From Numida meleagris (taxonomy: Eukaryota > Chordata > Aves > Galliformes > Numididae), in assembly GCF_002078875.1 (NCBI RefSeq), contig NC_034411.1, forward strand, positions 52,667,069 to 52,731,068: a stretch of 64,000 bases of DNA, in the 5' to 3' direction. A program made the translations under genes and the position numbers. Shown here in pieces: positions 22,991 to 36,076 of this stretch (its first letter is position 1; the number at the start of each line of letters is the position of its first letter). A model generated the notes under the pieces. It was not told the origin of the DNA. It saw only the letters and a list, made by a program, of their open reading frames with translations, and searched no databases.

Positions 22991-25900
22991 TCAGGATAAC
23001 CTGAGGCACAGCATCCTAATTTCACTTGGTTTTTGTAGAGAGCTCAATCAGACAGGAAGCACTCCAGACATCTTGTCTAATTGATACTGGTCATGTGATG
23101 TTGTCATAAGAGAAAGTGTAATTTATGAAGACTATGGAATGAGAACTTTCCTGAGGCCATTAACCATTAACATTAAGGAGATATGCAAAGTTTCCTAATT
23201 TCAGTGGAATTGAGATAGCACCATCTGCAAGCGTCTGCAAATGTTCATAAACTATGATTTTAATCACTAGATTTACATCAGTAGTTCCCTCTTCTCTCAT
23301 TGTCAATGGTTTAGCAGTATCTAAATTTGCCAATCTTTGTCGCCTTGTCTGAGAGGCTGGGAGGAATACAGTTTACGTTGCTTCTCCCATTGCTACAGTA
23401 GTTCTAAAACCATTAGACCAAAGCCAGAGACCAATTAAGCTTGATTTTGTAAGTGAATGTTTTTGCTCTAAAGACCACATGAATAATAATAAAAAAACCA
23501 CAATAGAAAGGGGAGAGAAAATACAGAGTTCAAGTGTCATTGTTCACATTTCACAGAAGAAAAAACATTACATAGACAAAATATAGGGTAAACTAAAGAC
23601 AGTAGTAAGTCTGGGATTGGGAGATGAATAGCCTGTGATTCAATGCCTAATTAGAAGACAGTTCCTCTATTTGTGCATCCCACCAACACCATTTTAAACT
23701 ACTCTCTGTTAAACTTTGCAGGAAGTGAACTGCAAAACAAAGATAAAATGTATTAGTTGTTATGGCTTCATAGTCACATTTCTGTTTTCCAGGGATCCTT
23801 TTGCTTAGGAGGTGTATATTTGAATTTTTAATTACTGTTAGTTTTTTTCCTGCAGTTAGATTTTTTTTCTAGAGTTAACAAATAATTTTTTTGCTGTAAG
23901 GAAACCACAAATAGGAAATATACTAAACAAATTCCAGCATGAGATGGTACAGGAAAACAGGAGTAATTACCTTCACAGTCTGGAACTACCTTAGTACTAC
24001 ATTAGATATAGATATCTATGAAACACTTTTCCTATGCTTGATTTTTTTCCTCCAAATACTTCTTTTGGTTGATATTTTGGATTTTCATGGCATTGATTAG
24101 TCTACATATTCCTGGAACAACTTGTTTCATTCTTTCACAGGGTGCATAACAAAGGTTTCTGTGAATTCAGACAAAGTCTGAATATGTCTCTAGACAAAGG
24201 TCTTTATACATAGAGGAAAATGCTGAATACTTACAAGAGTAATCTCACTAGACTTTCCCATGTTTCAATGCAGCCATTATTGAATTGGTCCCTGCAAGCA
24301 ATTCCCCATGTGCCTAACTATTCTCCTGCCTTTGGGAGGTTGCCTCAAGCAGGATGCCACATGTGCCTACATTCTGGGAAGCAGTCTGTCACCTCAGTAA
24401 AAGCAGATACAGTTCATACTAGTTGGCAGAGCTTGGTGAATATTAAAAAAGAAGATACCAAAGAACCCTTATTCTGGAGTTGTGGTTTGGACATCTGCAG
24501 CCTGATGGGTATCTGGCACCTCTGGGAACCCTCTGGAAATTGCTTCAGTTAAAGCTGTCTCCACAAGAAGCACTTTGCTGGTATATGGTAGGCTTGGTTT
24601 TCTCTGTCTCCTGGTGAGGAAACTGTCTTAAAGGAAACACATCTTTTAGCACCTCAGAAGAGTAAGTGACATGCATGCAGTCTGTTTTTATATCAGATGC
24701 AAAAATTTTTGCTTTCTTTTTAGTAGTTTCCAATGAGATTACAAAAGCAGATTTACTACTTATGAGTGTGAGCAGGACTGAACTTGCAATATACAGCTTC
24801 AACCCAAATACCAACTATACTGCCTGGGAGACCAAACCGGGGTCTACTGAAATTATTAACACCCCTGATTAGCAGCATCAGATTGAAGGTAGGACAGCCT
24901 GTATCTCCCTAAATAACAACAACAACAAAAGTTAGACAAATTTCTTTCCATTTTCTTAAAAAGAACATTACTTTTTTTTGTAGTGTTACTTTGAGTTGCA
25001 AAAGCATTCCCAGGCACAGTCAGCTAGGGCTCTCTGTAGCCTTTGCAATAATGGGAAATACATCACTGCTTTCAGAAATGGATAATAAACACCTAATTAC
25101 ATTTAGCCATGCTGATTTTAAGCCATTCCTTGAGATACACACACAAAATAGCATAAAATGGCTTTGAAATTCAGAAAGTAACTATTATATAAAAAAATCT
25201 TCTTTAGAGCTTTCACTGAGTTTTGTACGCAAAGGAACACATTTAAGAAATATCATTTCGGGTTCAGTCTTCCAATTTTTACCTAGCTATTTTCAACTTT
25301 TATCTCTGTTGTTTTTCTCAGACTCTATCTTTCCCTTTTTGGATGCTGTTTTCCTTTGATGTTTGCATTTTGAAACATCAGAAAAGTTAAGAGACTGTGT
25401 TCTTCCTTCTTCTATGCACCTCAAAAATCCTGGAAACCCCAGGGATCTTCTGATAATAAACCGCAGCTTTCCTGTGCAGAGGATGCCTTTGGGTAAGAAT
25501 GAATTTCAGTTTCTTGAGTGGTTCCTTACAGACAACTGTAGTTTTCTTCTACTTTCAGGGATACTTTCAAACCATTCCTACCCATTCTGACTCAGACCAT
25601 CAACTGCATGTGAACACTGACAGCGTTTGATTCCCTGGCTGTTAGCATGCCCATACTTTGCAACAGATTTCCTTTTATTTTTTTAACCTTATCTTCTGTG
25701 ATGGTGAGAATGTTGCACAGTACACAGAAAATGAGTCTTTATTTGGAGTCCTTAAGAAATGAATTTTACTATGCAATTTTATGGTTGCAGTAAAAGTTCC
25801 ATGTATTGAGTCCTATCTTTTCTTTTAGGCACTTCTTAATTCATAATTGCTAGTAATTATAACAAAGCTATTCTCAACATTCTTGAAGTATTAGCCTCAA

Positions 25901-27640
25901 TTTATATACCTCCAATTACCGCATAATCACCACCTCTAATATACTTTATTTTGCAAAGCTAAAATGAATTAGAAAAGGGATATTATTCCTTTGTATGATA
26001 AGAAAATAGGCAAAATAAAAGTCTAGAATGCTAAAGTTTGTCTTACTTGAAGCTTGAGTTTCTTTTCAAATGAATTGTCTTTTCCCAGCTTGGGTCTATT
26101 TTCAGTCTTGTAATTTGCATCATCTTCTAATAATGTTTATCATTGTAAATAACATTACTGAAACAGAGCTTGCTTTCATTTCCATATGTAGTTGCTCCAT
26201 TACTCACTCTTTTCTTTGAAAAATCATTGTTTTAATTGGCTTTGACAGAGGAAACTTACCTTCTAGTGGTTATGACTATGGCTATGGTTAAGAGTCTGTC
26301 CTCTTTTACATGCAATTAAATCTTATTACTAAACATTGGCCTGAGTTTTCTCTAGATAATATCATTTTTGCTAAATTCTAGTTCTTCCTTTTGCAAACTT
26401 TAAATAGGGTCCCACCGACATGACTGCTTTTTTTTTTGTTTTGTTCTTCTTTCTCCTTTTACTTCCCTGACATTGAACTTTATCTTTGTGTATCTGTACC
26501 CGCAGAATGGTTTTGGCAGGTCTTGGTGTTGATTCTGTCTGATAGCTTTGATGAGTAAAAATTTGACTAATTCATTCAGATCCTAAAAGTAAAAAACAGA
26601 TGTCTATTTGATGCAAATGGGCACAGAGGTCTGTTTCAGACAATTACTAACTTAGTCCATGCTGTTGCTGCAGTAGGCCTGTTTTTATACTCATCTTCCA
26701 GATGTCCTATAGTTTAATGTGCCCACCCAGTTGATGGTTGCTTTAGTGATGTTAAGCAACATGGGATCAAATTACTAAATTCTTAGCAAATTTTTAATTA
26801 CCTTGTGTTCTTTTTGCAGGTAAATGGATTTTTCAGCCTGCAATATTTTAAATAATTGTATGATTAAAATGTGCATAAAGTCATCCTTTTAGGATTTAGA
26901 AAAACATGCCACATATGCTTTCTCTCATACTCATGCATACCCTTTGTACTTTTTTCTCCTTCCATCTCTTCAACACACAATGTTTATACAGAGGATAATA
27001 TCTCTGTTTCAGCCATGAATAGTTTGAGCTTTCCTTTACTCTGCTCTCATACCTTCTTCGGATTTCTCAAAAGAGCCAAAATATCCAAACCAGGGATCCC
27101 TTCTGCTCCAGCACAGGGCTCATCCCCAGCCCAGACAGAAGAATCTAGAGAGGATATAAGATCACATTCTTCTCTGCTACATGGACTTCACATTGCTCAG
27201 TTTTATTCTTCTGGAGAGTGAAAAAGGTCCTGAACCTGTGCAACAATTGAATGGGGCAGCTGGTTATTTCCAACAGTTCCTGGTCCCATTAATGGATCTT
27301 AATTGTTTTGTACACTACTCCTCTTTCTGATCAGCTCTTCCCATAACCTTGTTGATATTATGGCTATTGACAGTATAGGGAGGTGAAACATCTCTAAAAA
27401 AGGATTATGTTGCTAAGAAAAAATAGGAGTACTTGTCTGTAGAAAAAGGAGAAAAAGATCAATCACGAGTTCAGTACAATTTAGCAGCTAGAGTAAGACC
27501 AGTTTTGCCCTTCTCCACAGTTATGGCAAAGGCATACTAGGTTCTTCAGATGAATGAGCAGTGATACTTACTAATTCTGAAAGATGTTTGCTTTCTTAAC
27601 TGTTCTTCCTCAGTAACAAGCATTTAGAAGTTCCCTTGGG
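22991..27640. other. AT-rich non-coding DNA, nothing recognised
   Basis: About 4.6 kb with no recognisable interspersed repeat, exon or RNA gene. Frames of 75-116 codons (24220-24552 and 26871-27221, both plus) show no domain, and their starts are arbitrary. A short AAC tract lies at about 24910-24925. Confidence 0.55.
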
Positions 27641-27798
27641 GCTCAGTGAAAAGTGGAAATATGTTAATTAGTCTCATTAGAAATTCTTTGCACATGCTGC
27701 AATTAAATTACTCGTGGTTGCCTTGAAGAAATTTAAGACTGTCCTTATTGCAATGGATTTTTAATTGCTCTTTACATTAGAAATGGGAAACAGCTGTG
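27641..27798. promoter_or_regulatory. Candidate homeodomain-site cluster
   Basis: Unique sequence holding ATGTTAATTAGTCTCATTAG, CTGCAATTAAATTACTCG and TTTTTAATTGCTC within about 130 bases. That is several TAAT/ATTA cores in mixed-composition DNA, a pattern typical of developmental enhancers. AT-rich DNA yields such cores by chance, so support is weak. Confidence 0.2.
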
Positions 27799-27826
27799 TT
27801 TTTTTTGTTTGTTTGTTTTGTTTTTA
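27799..27826 (+). repeat. (TTTG)n simple repeat
   Basis: A T run followed by GTTTGTTTGTTTTG and a further T run. Confidence 0.85.
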
Positions 27827-28859
27827 AGTTGCTTTTTGTTAAGAATGCAGTTTGGTAACTGGTCTGAGATCAAGCACACCAGGAATAATAGGAAGGACAT
27901 AATAAGAAGTCATATTTTTAACATTTCAAACATTTCCCACTGGAAAATGTATAGACCGAAGGAGCATGATAAATTTGACTAATCTTTCCAATGCAGATCT
28001 GAGACTAAACCATGCAAGACATTTCCCCATTTGTGGGCAATTATGGCAATTTTGGCAGATGTTCTGGAGACCAAGAATTTAATTTTATTGTCTGGTGCAT
28101 GTAATTTACAAGCTTTCATAAAAACATTGATTTAAATTAAACAGAAGCAGTCTTACTAATTTCCATGAGCATCATGGAAACTGTCCTCTCAGGTTGTGTT
28201 TGCGGAAATGACAATATGTTACACGATAGACAACTTTTCCAAGTACTTTGTTTTATAATGTATGTATAGTTGCTTAAAAAGTTGCAAGAAAACTTCAGTA
28301 GGAATCTTTCCACCATGCAAATGTACAAGATTCTTTTAGCAACCATGTTATTTCTGGGGTTTATACCAATTATTCAGCAGTCTTAGAAGGATCAGAACTG
28401 ACAGTACCTCAAAAAAATTATGTAACGACAACAAGTTATTGCAACATAACAAGGCATGCTACTAATCTATCCAAAGAATCCAACTTTTGAGACTAGCAGA
28501 GTGAACTAAGCTCCTGTTAGCCACCTATGGTATGTGAAGTACAGAAGCTCCTAAAATTCATATTTCTGAAGAGCATTTTGTTCAGAAGAGTGAATGGTAT
28601 GTTTCTGAAAGAGTTTGTGGTTAGACATGGACCTAACCTGCATTCAGACATCGTACTGGGCTTCTTTGAGACTCCCCCACTTCTCCAGTTGCTCACAACA
28701 CAGCTCATGTAGGCTTACACCCCCAGTCTGAATCCAGTAGCTGGCACTAAATCCCACCCCCCCACGCAAGACCCACCAATGACCTATCTGCTTCCCAGAC
28801 CTGACTCCGGTAGCTTGCACCATCCTTCCCTCACTTACACACAGCTCTCACCAGGAGCT
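27827..28859. other. Non-coding DNA, nothing certain
   Basis: No exon is recognised. From about 28690 the sequence becomes C-rich (a CCCACCCCCCCACG run near 28755-28768), unlike its AT-rich surroundings. It may belong to the LTR-like element on its right. Confidence 0.5.
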
Positions 28860-29489
28860 GTCATGTAGTCCTTGCAGCATGCATACATACAGGAGAGAGC
28901 ATGAACACACAGAGTTAAGAAAAGTTTTAATGAGAAAACATAAGACAGGACAAACTGTAGTGATCCAGAGCAGGCCTCAGCTAGGTAAGCGACTGACCAG
29001 CCTCGTTTCACACATGATGTCGCTCATTTATACTCTTTTCTACCTCTCCCCCTATCTTTATTCCTCCTGCTCCCCCTTCCCTTGCATACCCCCCTGGGGC
29101 TGCTGAGCTCTGCAGTTTCTGCACTCTCCCGGTCTGATCAGCTTCAAAGTCCACGCTGATCCTCTTGTAAACAGTGCTTGTAGTTTGATAGCCCATCAGT
29201 TAGTCCGTGTGGGAGATTTGATTCTTGACATTGTCTCAAGTTTTCTTCATCAGGTCTCTGTCTCAGCATTTTCCTTATTGTTCCCCCTTCTTTAGTTCTT
29301 ATCATCCTGATGCAGAAATCCTCACTCAGATAGCCTTATTTTAAGCTCTATTCACACACTCCACCTCTTTATTTACCAATTTGTACAACTGGCCAGGTTT
29401 GTATCAGATCACTGTCTCCCTATTTAGAAGTTCTCAGTCAGATAACCCAGCTGGAAACAACATTCCCACAATCCTAAGTGCCCACATCA
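28860..29489 (-). mobile_element. Candidate ERV LTR, minus strand
   Basis: On the minus strand the block starts TGATGTGGGCACTTAGG at 29489. It runs through a long U3-like segment to a TATA-type motif GAGTATAAATGAGCG near 29025-29039, then about 100 bases later TTCTCATTAAAACTTTTC (ATTAAA polyadenylation-type signal) near 28923-28940. A TATA motif and poly(A) signal at that spacing are typical of a retroviral LTR. I could not fix the CA end, a primer-binding site or a target duplication. The right edge is better supported than the left. It is not related to the three TGTCATGG LTRs. Confidence 0.45.
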
Positions 29490-31210
29490 ATTAGTCTGGC
29501 TGACTAGACTTGGTTCATGTCACAACTTGTCTTTCTTATTATTCCTTGTTGCACCAGAAAGCGTACTTGACCAGAGACCCTGGAGCAAACACTCTCCTTC
29601 TACATGCCTTCTCAACATTGCAGAATCTAGCACTGTTAGTATTCTATAAAGACTTCAGAGGCTTAGCCTATAAGGAAGTGAGAAACTCAAGGACCACAGT
29701 TCCTGGTGTACTGAAGGCTTGGTCCACAAATTAAACTTTGTTAATGTGGTTATGGTTCAGCTTCCCTGAATCAGAGGAGACGATTGTTTCCCTTGGTTAA
29801 CTCATTCAATCACAAGTAGGCATGCGTAGCCTGGCAGAATCTTCATCACCTTCTCCACTTACATAGAATGTATTCAAATAAAAGTGAATGAGCCTAACGT
29901 ATCTCCGCTGCTTTGGGAGAAACTTGACCTTATGGAAGACTTTCTTTCTTGTCTAACTATATGAGTAAGTGCTTTAAAACATATTTTATTAGACTATAGA
30001 GAAAACATTAGAGGGTAGTTATTAAGTTTCTCAAGCCATAATTGTTCAGAATAACTGAAAGAAATATAACAAATTTCTCCCAGTACATATTGATCTGATA
30101 CATATTGATACGTTATTTTGTGTTGTGTTATATATAAAATACACATATACATTCATCTGATATATATCAGTGTGCCTTATGAAGAACAATTATGATAACC
30201 TTGCAAGCAGTAAAGCAATCCTACAGAACAAATATGCCTCTCTTTGCACAGATGAGGCATCACCACGATAAGGATATTATAGTTCCAAGAGGATGACATA
30301 ATGAAACTGCTCTCTTAAAGATGAGCAAAGCACCTGTGAAATTTCTGTGTGCAAGTTCATCACCCTTCTTTTCCTGTTCTCTGTGTTCCACACAGACACA
30401 ATGAAAGACTTAGTATAAAACTGTAGTTGAATGCTCGCAGAGCGTTTCACTTTCCCTGAAATTTTCATCAGAGAATCAAAGCTGACATCATAGTTCAGTT
30501 CTAAAGATTCAGTTTGACACCTTATCAAAAAATAGGACTATAACTCCAAATTCTTAGCATACGATGAGGGTGAGAAATACCAGCCTTTTAAACTCCAGCC
30601 CACACAGCAGTGAAATTCCCTGATATGTTATGAAGAAAATTCGCTTTTAATCTTCAGGGATAGCAACCCTTATTTTAAGATGGCAAAACCATGATTCTTT
30701 GACGCATCTTGATTTTCACCTCATTGTAGTACTGCAGAGTCCTGCACTCTGGCAACAAAATATCATTTTGTTGCTTTGTTTTTAAGGAGAGGAAGAAACA
30801 CTTTTTTTTGCTTTCAATTTTGTCCTGCATTAGGGCAAATCCACGGGTCAATTCTATTCTTGACAAGGGATGCATTGTTTTTTTCTCTACACTTTGAGCA
30901 GCTGAGAGACTACTGTTAACCACACTTTCTGTCCACACAATCATATATCCTATATTGTAGTTTGCTATTAACTTTGAAGTGAAACACACACAAGGTGAAA
31001 AGGCTATTTCAGACCAATTCAGATAAAATCATAGAATAGCAGAACTTTTTTTTTTTTACAGATCAGTAGATCAGCATTTTGACAAGCACTTGTAATATTA
31101 GAGGCTTCAGTGGAGAAGTCAAAGGAGAGACTATGTGCAAGTGAAGTATTTTTCCTACGCATTGAATTTTTACTTGACCAGTATTTGCTTGTTTCCACCC
31201 TCCCTAAGGG
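29490..31210. other. AT-rich non-coding DNA, nothing recognised
   Basis: No exon or interspersed repeat was identified. A 104-codon minus frame at 30675-30989 has no domain. A small duplication (TACATATTGAT twice, 15 bases apart) lies at about 30085-30112. Confidence 0.55.
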
Positions 31211-31211
31211 C

Positions 31212-31244
<33 letters not shown>

Positions 31245-31276
31245 AAAAACCAAAAAAAAAAAAAAACAAAAAAAAC
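31211..31276 (+). repeat. (CAA)n plus A-rich simple repeat
   Basis: About nine to ten CAA units followed by A-rich sequence with C interruptions. It creates spurious polyglutamine and polyasparagine runs on the plus strand and polycysteine on the minus strand. Confidence 0.95.
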
Positions 31277-31348
31277 CCACAACTGGTTTATTCATGTTAG
31301 GCATTTCAATTTCAGCTAAAGTAATGAATGATTATGTTTGAGTACTGC

Positions 31349-31375
31349 AAGCAGTTTAAGCAGTTTAAGCAGTTT
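31349..31375 (+). repeat. 9-bp tandem repeat, three copies
   Basis: AAGCAGTTT occurs three times head to tail with no mismatch. Confidence 0.9.
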
Positions 31376-32790
31376 TTAGTTGAAGTGCAAGAAATGGCCA
31401 TGAGTTCTTACATAATGGATGTTTTTTTTCTCATTAGCTTTGCAATGGAACATCTCTGTAAGGCAATACAATCTATTACCTTTTTCCTGAGATACATTAT
31501 TTATGGTAACTGTTAACAGTGTGCTTCATTTTTCTTATAATGAATTCTTGCAAGCTACCCAAATCTGAATTTGTATTATTATCTGAAAATATATACATTA
31601 TTGGTATTTCAAAAAATTATTACAGATCTTATGTTGGACATGAACACTCAGATACTCTGCATTTAGCAGTGCCTGAAAGGCTTAGTTTGAACCTTAGATG
31701 TTATATGACCCGCAAATTACAAAAATATGAATGGGAAAGGTTTATGCACAAAATTAAAAGAGACCAAGGGGGTGATGACCAAAAACAGATCTGGAAGGAG
31801 ACAAAAGAGACTAATCCCTTAGATTCATTATTAATATTGATGAAAAACTGACTTGGTTTTCCTGCTTTCACCTATGCAAAACTCAGGCGAAAGTTTCATA
31901 ACTATATATGTCTACCAATCACATGACTTGTTACTGAATGACTAGTACTGAATATCTTAAGAATTACTGGAAAAAGCCTTTTTATTTAATTACTGGCTTG
32001 TCTAGACATTACCAATGACTTTTTAATTTGAACCCTTTATTTTCTACCCTCTGAGATCTCTTTTATGTCATCACAGAATCAAACAAGGGATATGTTCTGT
32101 AGGAGGATAACACTGCTCTTTTCCCAGACAAGAGCTACCACGGAAACTGCAATTAGATCTGAAGTATGCATCAGGCTACATGGAACTGAAAGACTTACAG
32201 ATCTGGCCAATCTTGCAAACTTCAGGACTCCTACCGAAGAACTCCTAATTTCATCTGCTTTTTCTCCTCTCCTGCCTTTCCAGTTGAATCTTCAGAAGTA
32301 GCTGGCCAGGAAGCAAGAGATTTGTTCCCCCCCAGTTTGTCCCATCCATCAAGTCACACTGTGTCAGTAGCTATCAAGGTTCTGTGCCCAAAAGAGCACT
32401 GTAAACTTATGCACTACGAAACAAAAAATAGTGTTGAATCCAGCTCTGGAGCAGAGCCAATACATGGAGCCCATCCCTACACGCAGCTTAATTTTAGTGA
32501 GAAGTCTCAACCTTTCAGACTAGGTTAACAATTTCTTACAAACTATATTTCTGCTAACTGGCTCCAAACTTCTCTAATTTCATGCATGAAACAGCAAAAT
32601 TTTACTACAGTATAAGTAATTTTCATTGCTTCCTAAAGGAAGGAAAAGGTGGTACTACTCAAACTGAATTCTAGAACATTCTGGTGCCAGAGAAAGAAGT
32701 ACTTCATGGGAATAAGAGCAGCTAAACAAAGTGGTAACTAACTAAAATAAATACTTAACACGGTACTCTTAGAATTCCATAAAGAACTGG
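31376..32790. other. AT-rich non-coding DNA, nothing recognised
   Basis: A 110-codon plus frame at 31519-31851 and smaller ones at 32065-32301 and 32322-32528 lack any recognisable domain. No repeat is seen before the CR1 tail at 32791. Confidence 0.5.
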
Positions 32791-32916
32791 GAAAAGGCTG
32801 GATGTGGCTCTGGGCAGCCTGGTCTAGTGGTTGGCAACCCTGCACTCAGCAAGGGGGTTGAAACTCAATGATCTTTGAGGTCCTTTTCAACCCAGGCCAT
32901 TCTATGATTCTATGAT
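32791..32916 (+). mobile_element. CR1 3' end, 126 bp
   Basis: A very short plus-strand CR1: AGGCTGGATGTGGCTCTGGG, GCAGCCTGGTCTAGTGG, AGGTCCTTTTCAACCCAGGC, then the tail CATTCTATGATTCTATGAT. It is severely 5'-truncated. Confidence 0.93.
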
Positions 32917-33061
32917 AAAAGAATGTTAAATCAAATATCTCCTCACAGGTTTACCTTCTTATCAGAATCCAAAGGGTTTGCATTCCCGCTGCTTTGTTGA
33001 TTCTTTTAGGATTGCATCTCTGCTACTTGAATACTGCTCAGAGAAACATTTAGAGAGGTTT

Positions 33062-33309
33062 AGAATCATAGAATCATAGAATCATAGAATTAGCTAGGTT
33101 GGAAAAGACCTACAAGATCACCTAGTCCAACCATCCACCTACCACCAACAACCCCACTAAACCATGTCTCCCAACTCTATATCTAAACGTTTCTTGAACA
33201 TCTCCAGGGACGGTGACTCCACCACCTCCCTGGGCAGCCCGTTCCAGCGTCTGACCACTCTTTCAGAAAAGTAGTATTTCCTAACATCCAGCCTAAATCT
33301 CCCCTGGCA
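33062..33309 (-). mobile_element. CR1 3' end, 248 bp
   Basis: Antisense CR1. An expanded tail (about four AGAATCAT octamers) is followed by AATTAGCTAGGTTGGAAAAG and the standard 3' blocks through CCTAAATCTCCCCTGGC. It shares the AATTAGCTAGG variant with the copy at 38329-38467, so both come from one subfamily. The tail faces the plus-strand CR1 tail at 32916. Confidence 0.94.
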
Positions 33310-33404
33310 TTATCATTAACAACTCTTCTGAACAGAAGTTGTCAGCTGTCTGAACAATATCAAGCCTACTAAGTTCAGTGCTGTTGCAACACTTGGACCT
33401 CCAG

Positions 33405-33456
33405 CCAGGCTGAGTGGGGTTTTGAGCAATCTGGTCTAGCAGGATGTATCTCTGCA
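33405..33456 (+). mobile_element. Probable small CR1 fragment
   Basis: AGGCTGAGTGGGGTTTTGAG, then CAATCTGGTCTAGCAGGATG, resembles the plus-strand CR1 segment just upstream of the 3' tail (compare 62365-62400). The tail itself is absent. Short and diverged. Confidence 0.4.
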
Positions 33457-36076
33457 TATAGCATTCAGATACTCAGCAGTTCAGACACTCATGTTGTACC
33501 AAGATGATATTTCATTTCTTTTAGATTATTTTGATGTGTGCAGAAACATATTCACAGTGAGAATGAATTTATTACTAAAAACTGAAAACAGAATATCAAA
33601 ACATTGTGTTGTATCACTCTGAAAATAGAGTTATCTTCTAGAATGTAAAAGAATTCTGAAACAGAACTGGTAATTGATGTCTCTGACTTGATCCCACTCA
33701 TCTGATTAGACCGACTTCTGCAGTTCTTCTTTAATAGTGTCTTGTAATGTTTTCTGATCCTTTTCCTATGTAAAATTTCCTTCTTTTAAAACACTTTTGT
33801 CTCTTTAATTCCTCAAACAAGTTTGCTCCCTCATAAATCATGAAATACTGTAGCCTTTGGACCACCCATTACTATCTGTTGTTATTTTGTCACAGGGCAG
33901 AAAATCCAGCAGTAATAAAATATCACAACCAGCATTCATCTTTATACCAGAGCTGCTGTCTGTTTAAACTAGGGGGTCATAGGTATAAAAATAAGTCTTA
34001 CATTAAACATACAGTGTGTACTCTTCTGACTTAGCAGTAAAAGTTCTCAGGATGATGTAACTTAATTGTTGGTTTTCTTTTCTTTGAATTTGTAACTCTC
34101 TATTAATGTATCAGTTAGGATCATTATATAAGAAATAATAATGAGCTAAAATAAGTGAACAAATTAATCATTACCTAAACACAGTAGTCTATTATTTTCA
34201 CTGACACATAGCAATTTATGAATTCCTTCTGGTTTCACACTTTGGAGTTATTTGATTCTTCTGAAATGTTTGTCTTCAAATAAAAAAAAAGAATTTATAA
34301 AAATTTAAATGTTAATACATCAAAATCGGTGAACACAAATTAAGAACGTTGTAATTCAAGGACTGTTTTTTTTTTTCCTCCTGAAATTATTTAAGATGAC
34401 ACATCATTTTACTAAGTTCCTGAATAAATCTAATAGGTTATGCTGTTTTGGTGGGGTTATTATAAGTATAGTATTGAAGTAAAAGTATTTATAGCACATT
34501 CTTTTAAACCTTCCCTGCACAGGGTTAACCAGACACTGAATAATCTATTCATTAACACTTTTAAAAAAAGACAGTAGTCTCGTGTATTGCTGGAGATGGC
34601 TGCTTTTTAAGCAAGTTTGAGAAGAATTGGAAGTGCACTCAATGAAAGACATCATATACATCATGGATGTTATTCTCAGCATGCTGGTTAGTTGAGTGAT
34701 TGTGCTGTGTTTTTTTTCTTAGACCTTATTTTAGCAATGACAATTCTTGCCACATATTAGAAACATTTGGCTAATAGGTTTTTATTTGTGAAGAAAACAA
34801 GTTATTCAGTGTATCGAAGGCAATTATTCCAACAGTGACATGTAGAACACAATCCTCTAACACTTCCATTGCTTTACTTGGATATGAAATGAGATCTGCA
34901 CCTAAGCCTTCACAGGAATATCACTATATATAAAGCTACCTACAAGCTACTTGCATTGTTTTCTTTGATATTTGTACCCATTCAACAATGAAAATTTACA
35001 TTTTTATTAAAAGAAAGATTTTTTGCACTGTAAAACTCATTTGCAAATTGGTTTACCAAGAGCAATTTATCAGTGTAGATGTCTTCATCTAAGTAAATGT
35101 TTTACTTCAAATTACAAGATACTTCTTTATATTAAGAAAATTCAAAGTTGATATGCAACTACTGATAATTAATCAAATGAAAAATGATGGATTGCTGAAC
35201 TGTTTCAAAGACACATACACTGCTGAAAGTTTATTTAGTTATTTACTACCAGAGCAAGCCAAATAACTTCAAAACAGATTTGATTTGTGTGAAAATCTGA
35301 AATTCAGCACAAGTTTATTAAAAGGTGCATAGAAAGACGTGACCAATTTATTAATCTATTTTTCCCTTTTTGAAAGTTAAGACATATATGCAGACAAATT
35401 TTACCTAATCCTGAGCTAATATATTTCACAAGGTCAGGAAAAAATGCAGTACTCTGTTATAATACCCAGCCGTAATCAAAGAAGCTACGGTAAATTTGCT
35501 CAAGTTTCACTGCAAATTTTGATAAATTACTTCAATGACTATTAAAACCAAGTTGAAAGCCAGTAAGTAAAAGTCACTACATTTTGAAAACTGTTGCTTT
35601 ATCAAGGACTGGGAATGAGCATCATCATCAATAACACCATTTCCGTGAAAAAGGATAGGTAACTTCTCTCTCACGTAAGTACCATGTTGTAATTCATTCT
35701 GAAGAATAACAGCACTAGGAAGAGAGTTAACAAAATAAAAATCAATCTTGAATGTGTAAATCCCAATGTGAGTTTCTGCTCTAATCTGAAATCCTGGTGC
35801 AGTAAATGAGGACAATATACAGAGGATACTGACCACTGATACAGTTAGGGCTACCACACTGATGGCACCAGAAGCCTTGTGATCATAACATATATTTCCA
35901 TAAGAACATCATTTTTATACTTGAACATAAATATAAGATTACACCCAAAATATCTGGTAAAATGCTTGAAGAATTTTTTTTTCTGATAAAATTCCTTCTA
36001 GTTTGGTCTTTATCTCATCACTCAGTTACATCACAATGCCATGAATGTTATAGCCTTGTCACTGTTTATGATGACT
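33457..36076. other. AT-rich non-coding DNA, nothing certain
   Basis: No exon or interspersed repeat is recognised. The minus strand at 35507-35908 is open for about 133 codons without any ATG. It has two hydrophobic stretches, one near each end. I regard it as a chance frame but report it separately. Confidence 0.5.

Noticed and set aside
31027..31042. AATCATAGAATAGCAGAAC, resembling a CR1 tail
   Set aside because: Only about 15 bases match and the expected GGTTGGAAA block does not follow.
31110..31341. Poly-Q and poly-N frames, and a poly-C frame on the other strand
   Set aside because: Produced by the (CAA)n microsatellite and adjoining A run. No gene context.
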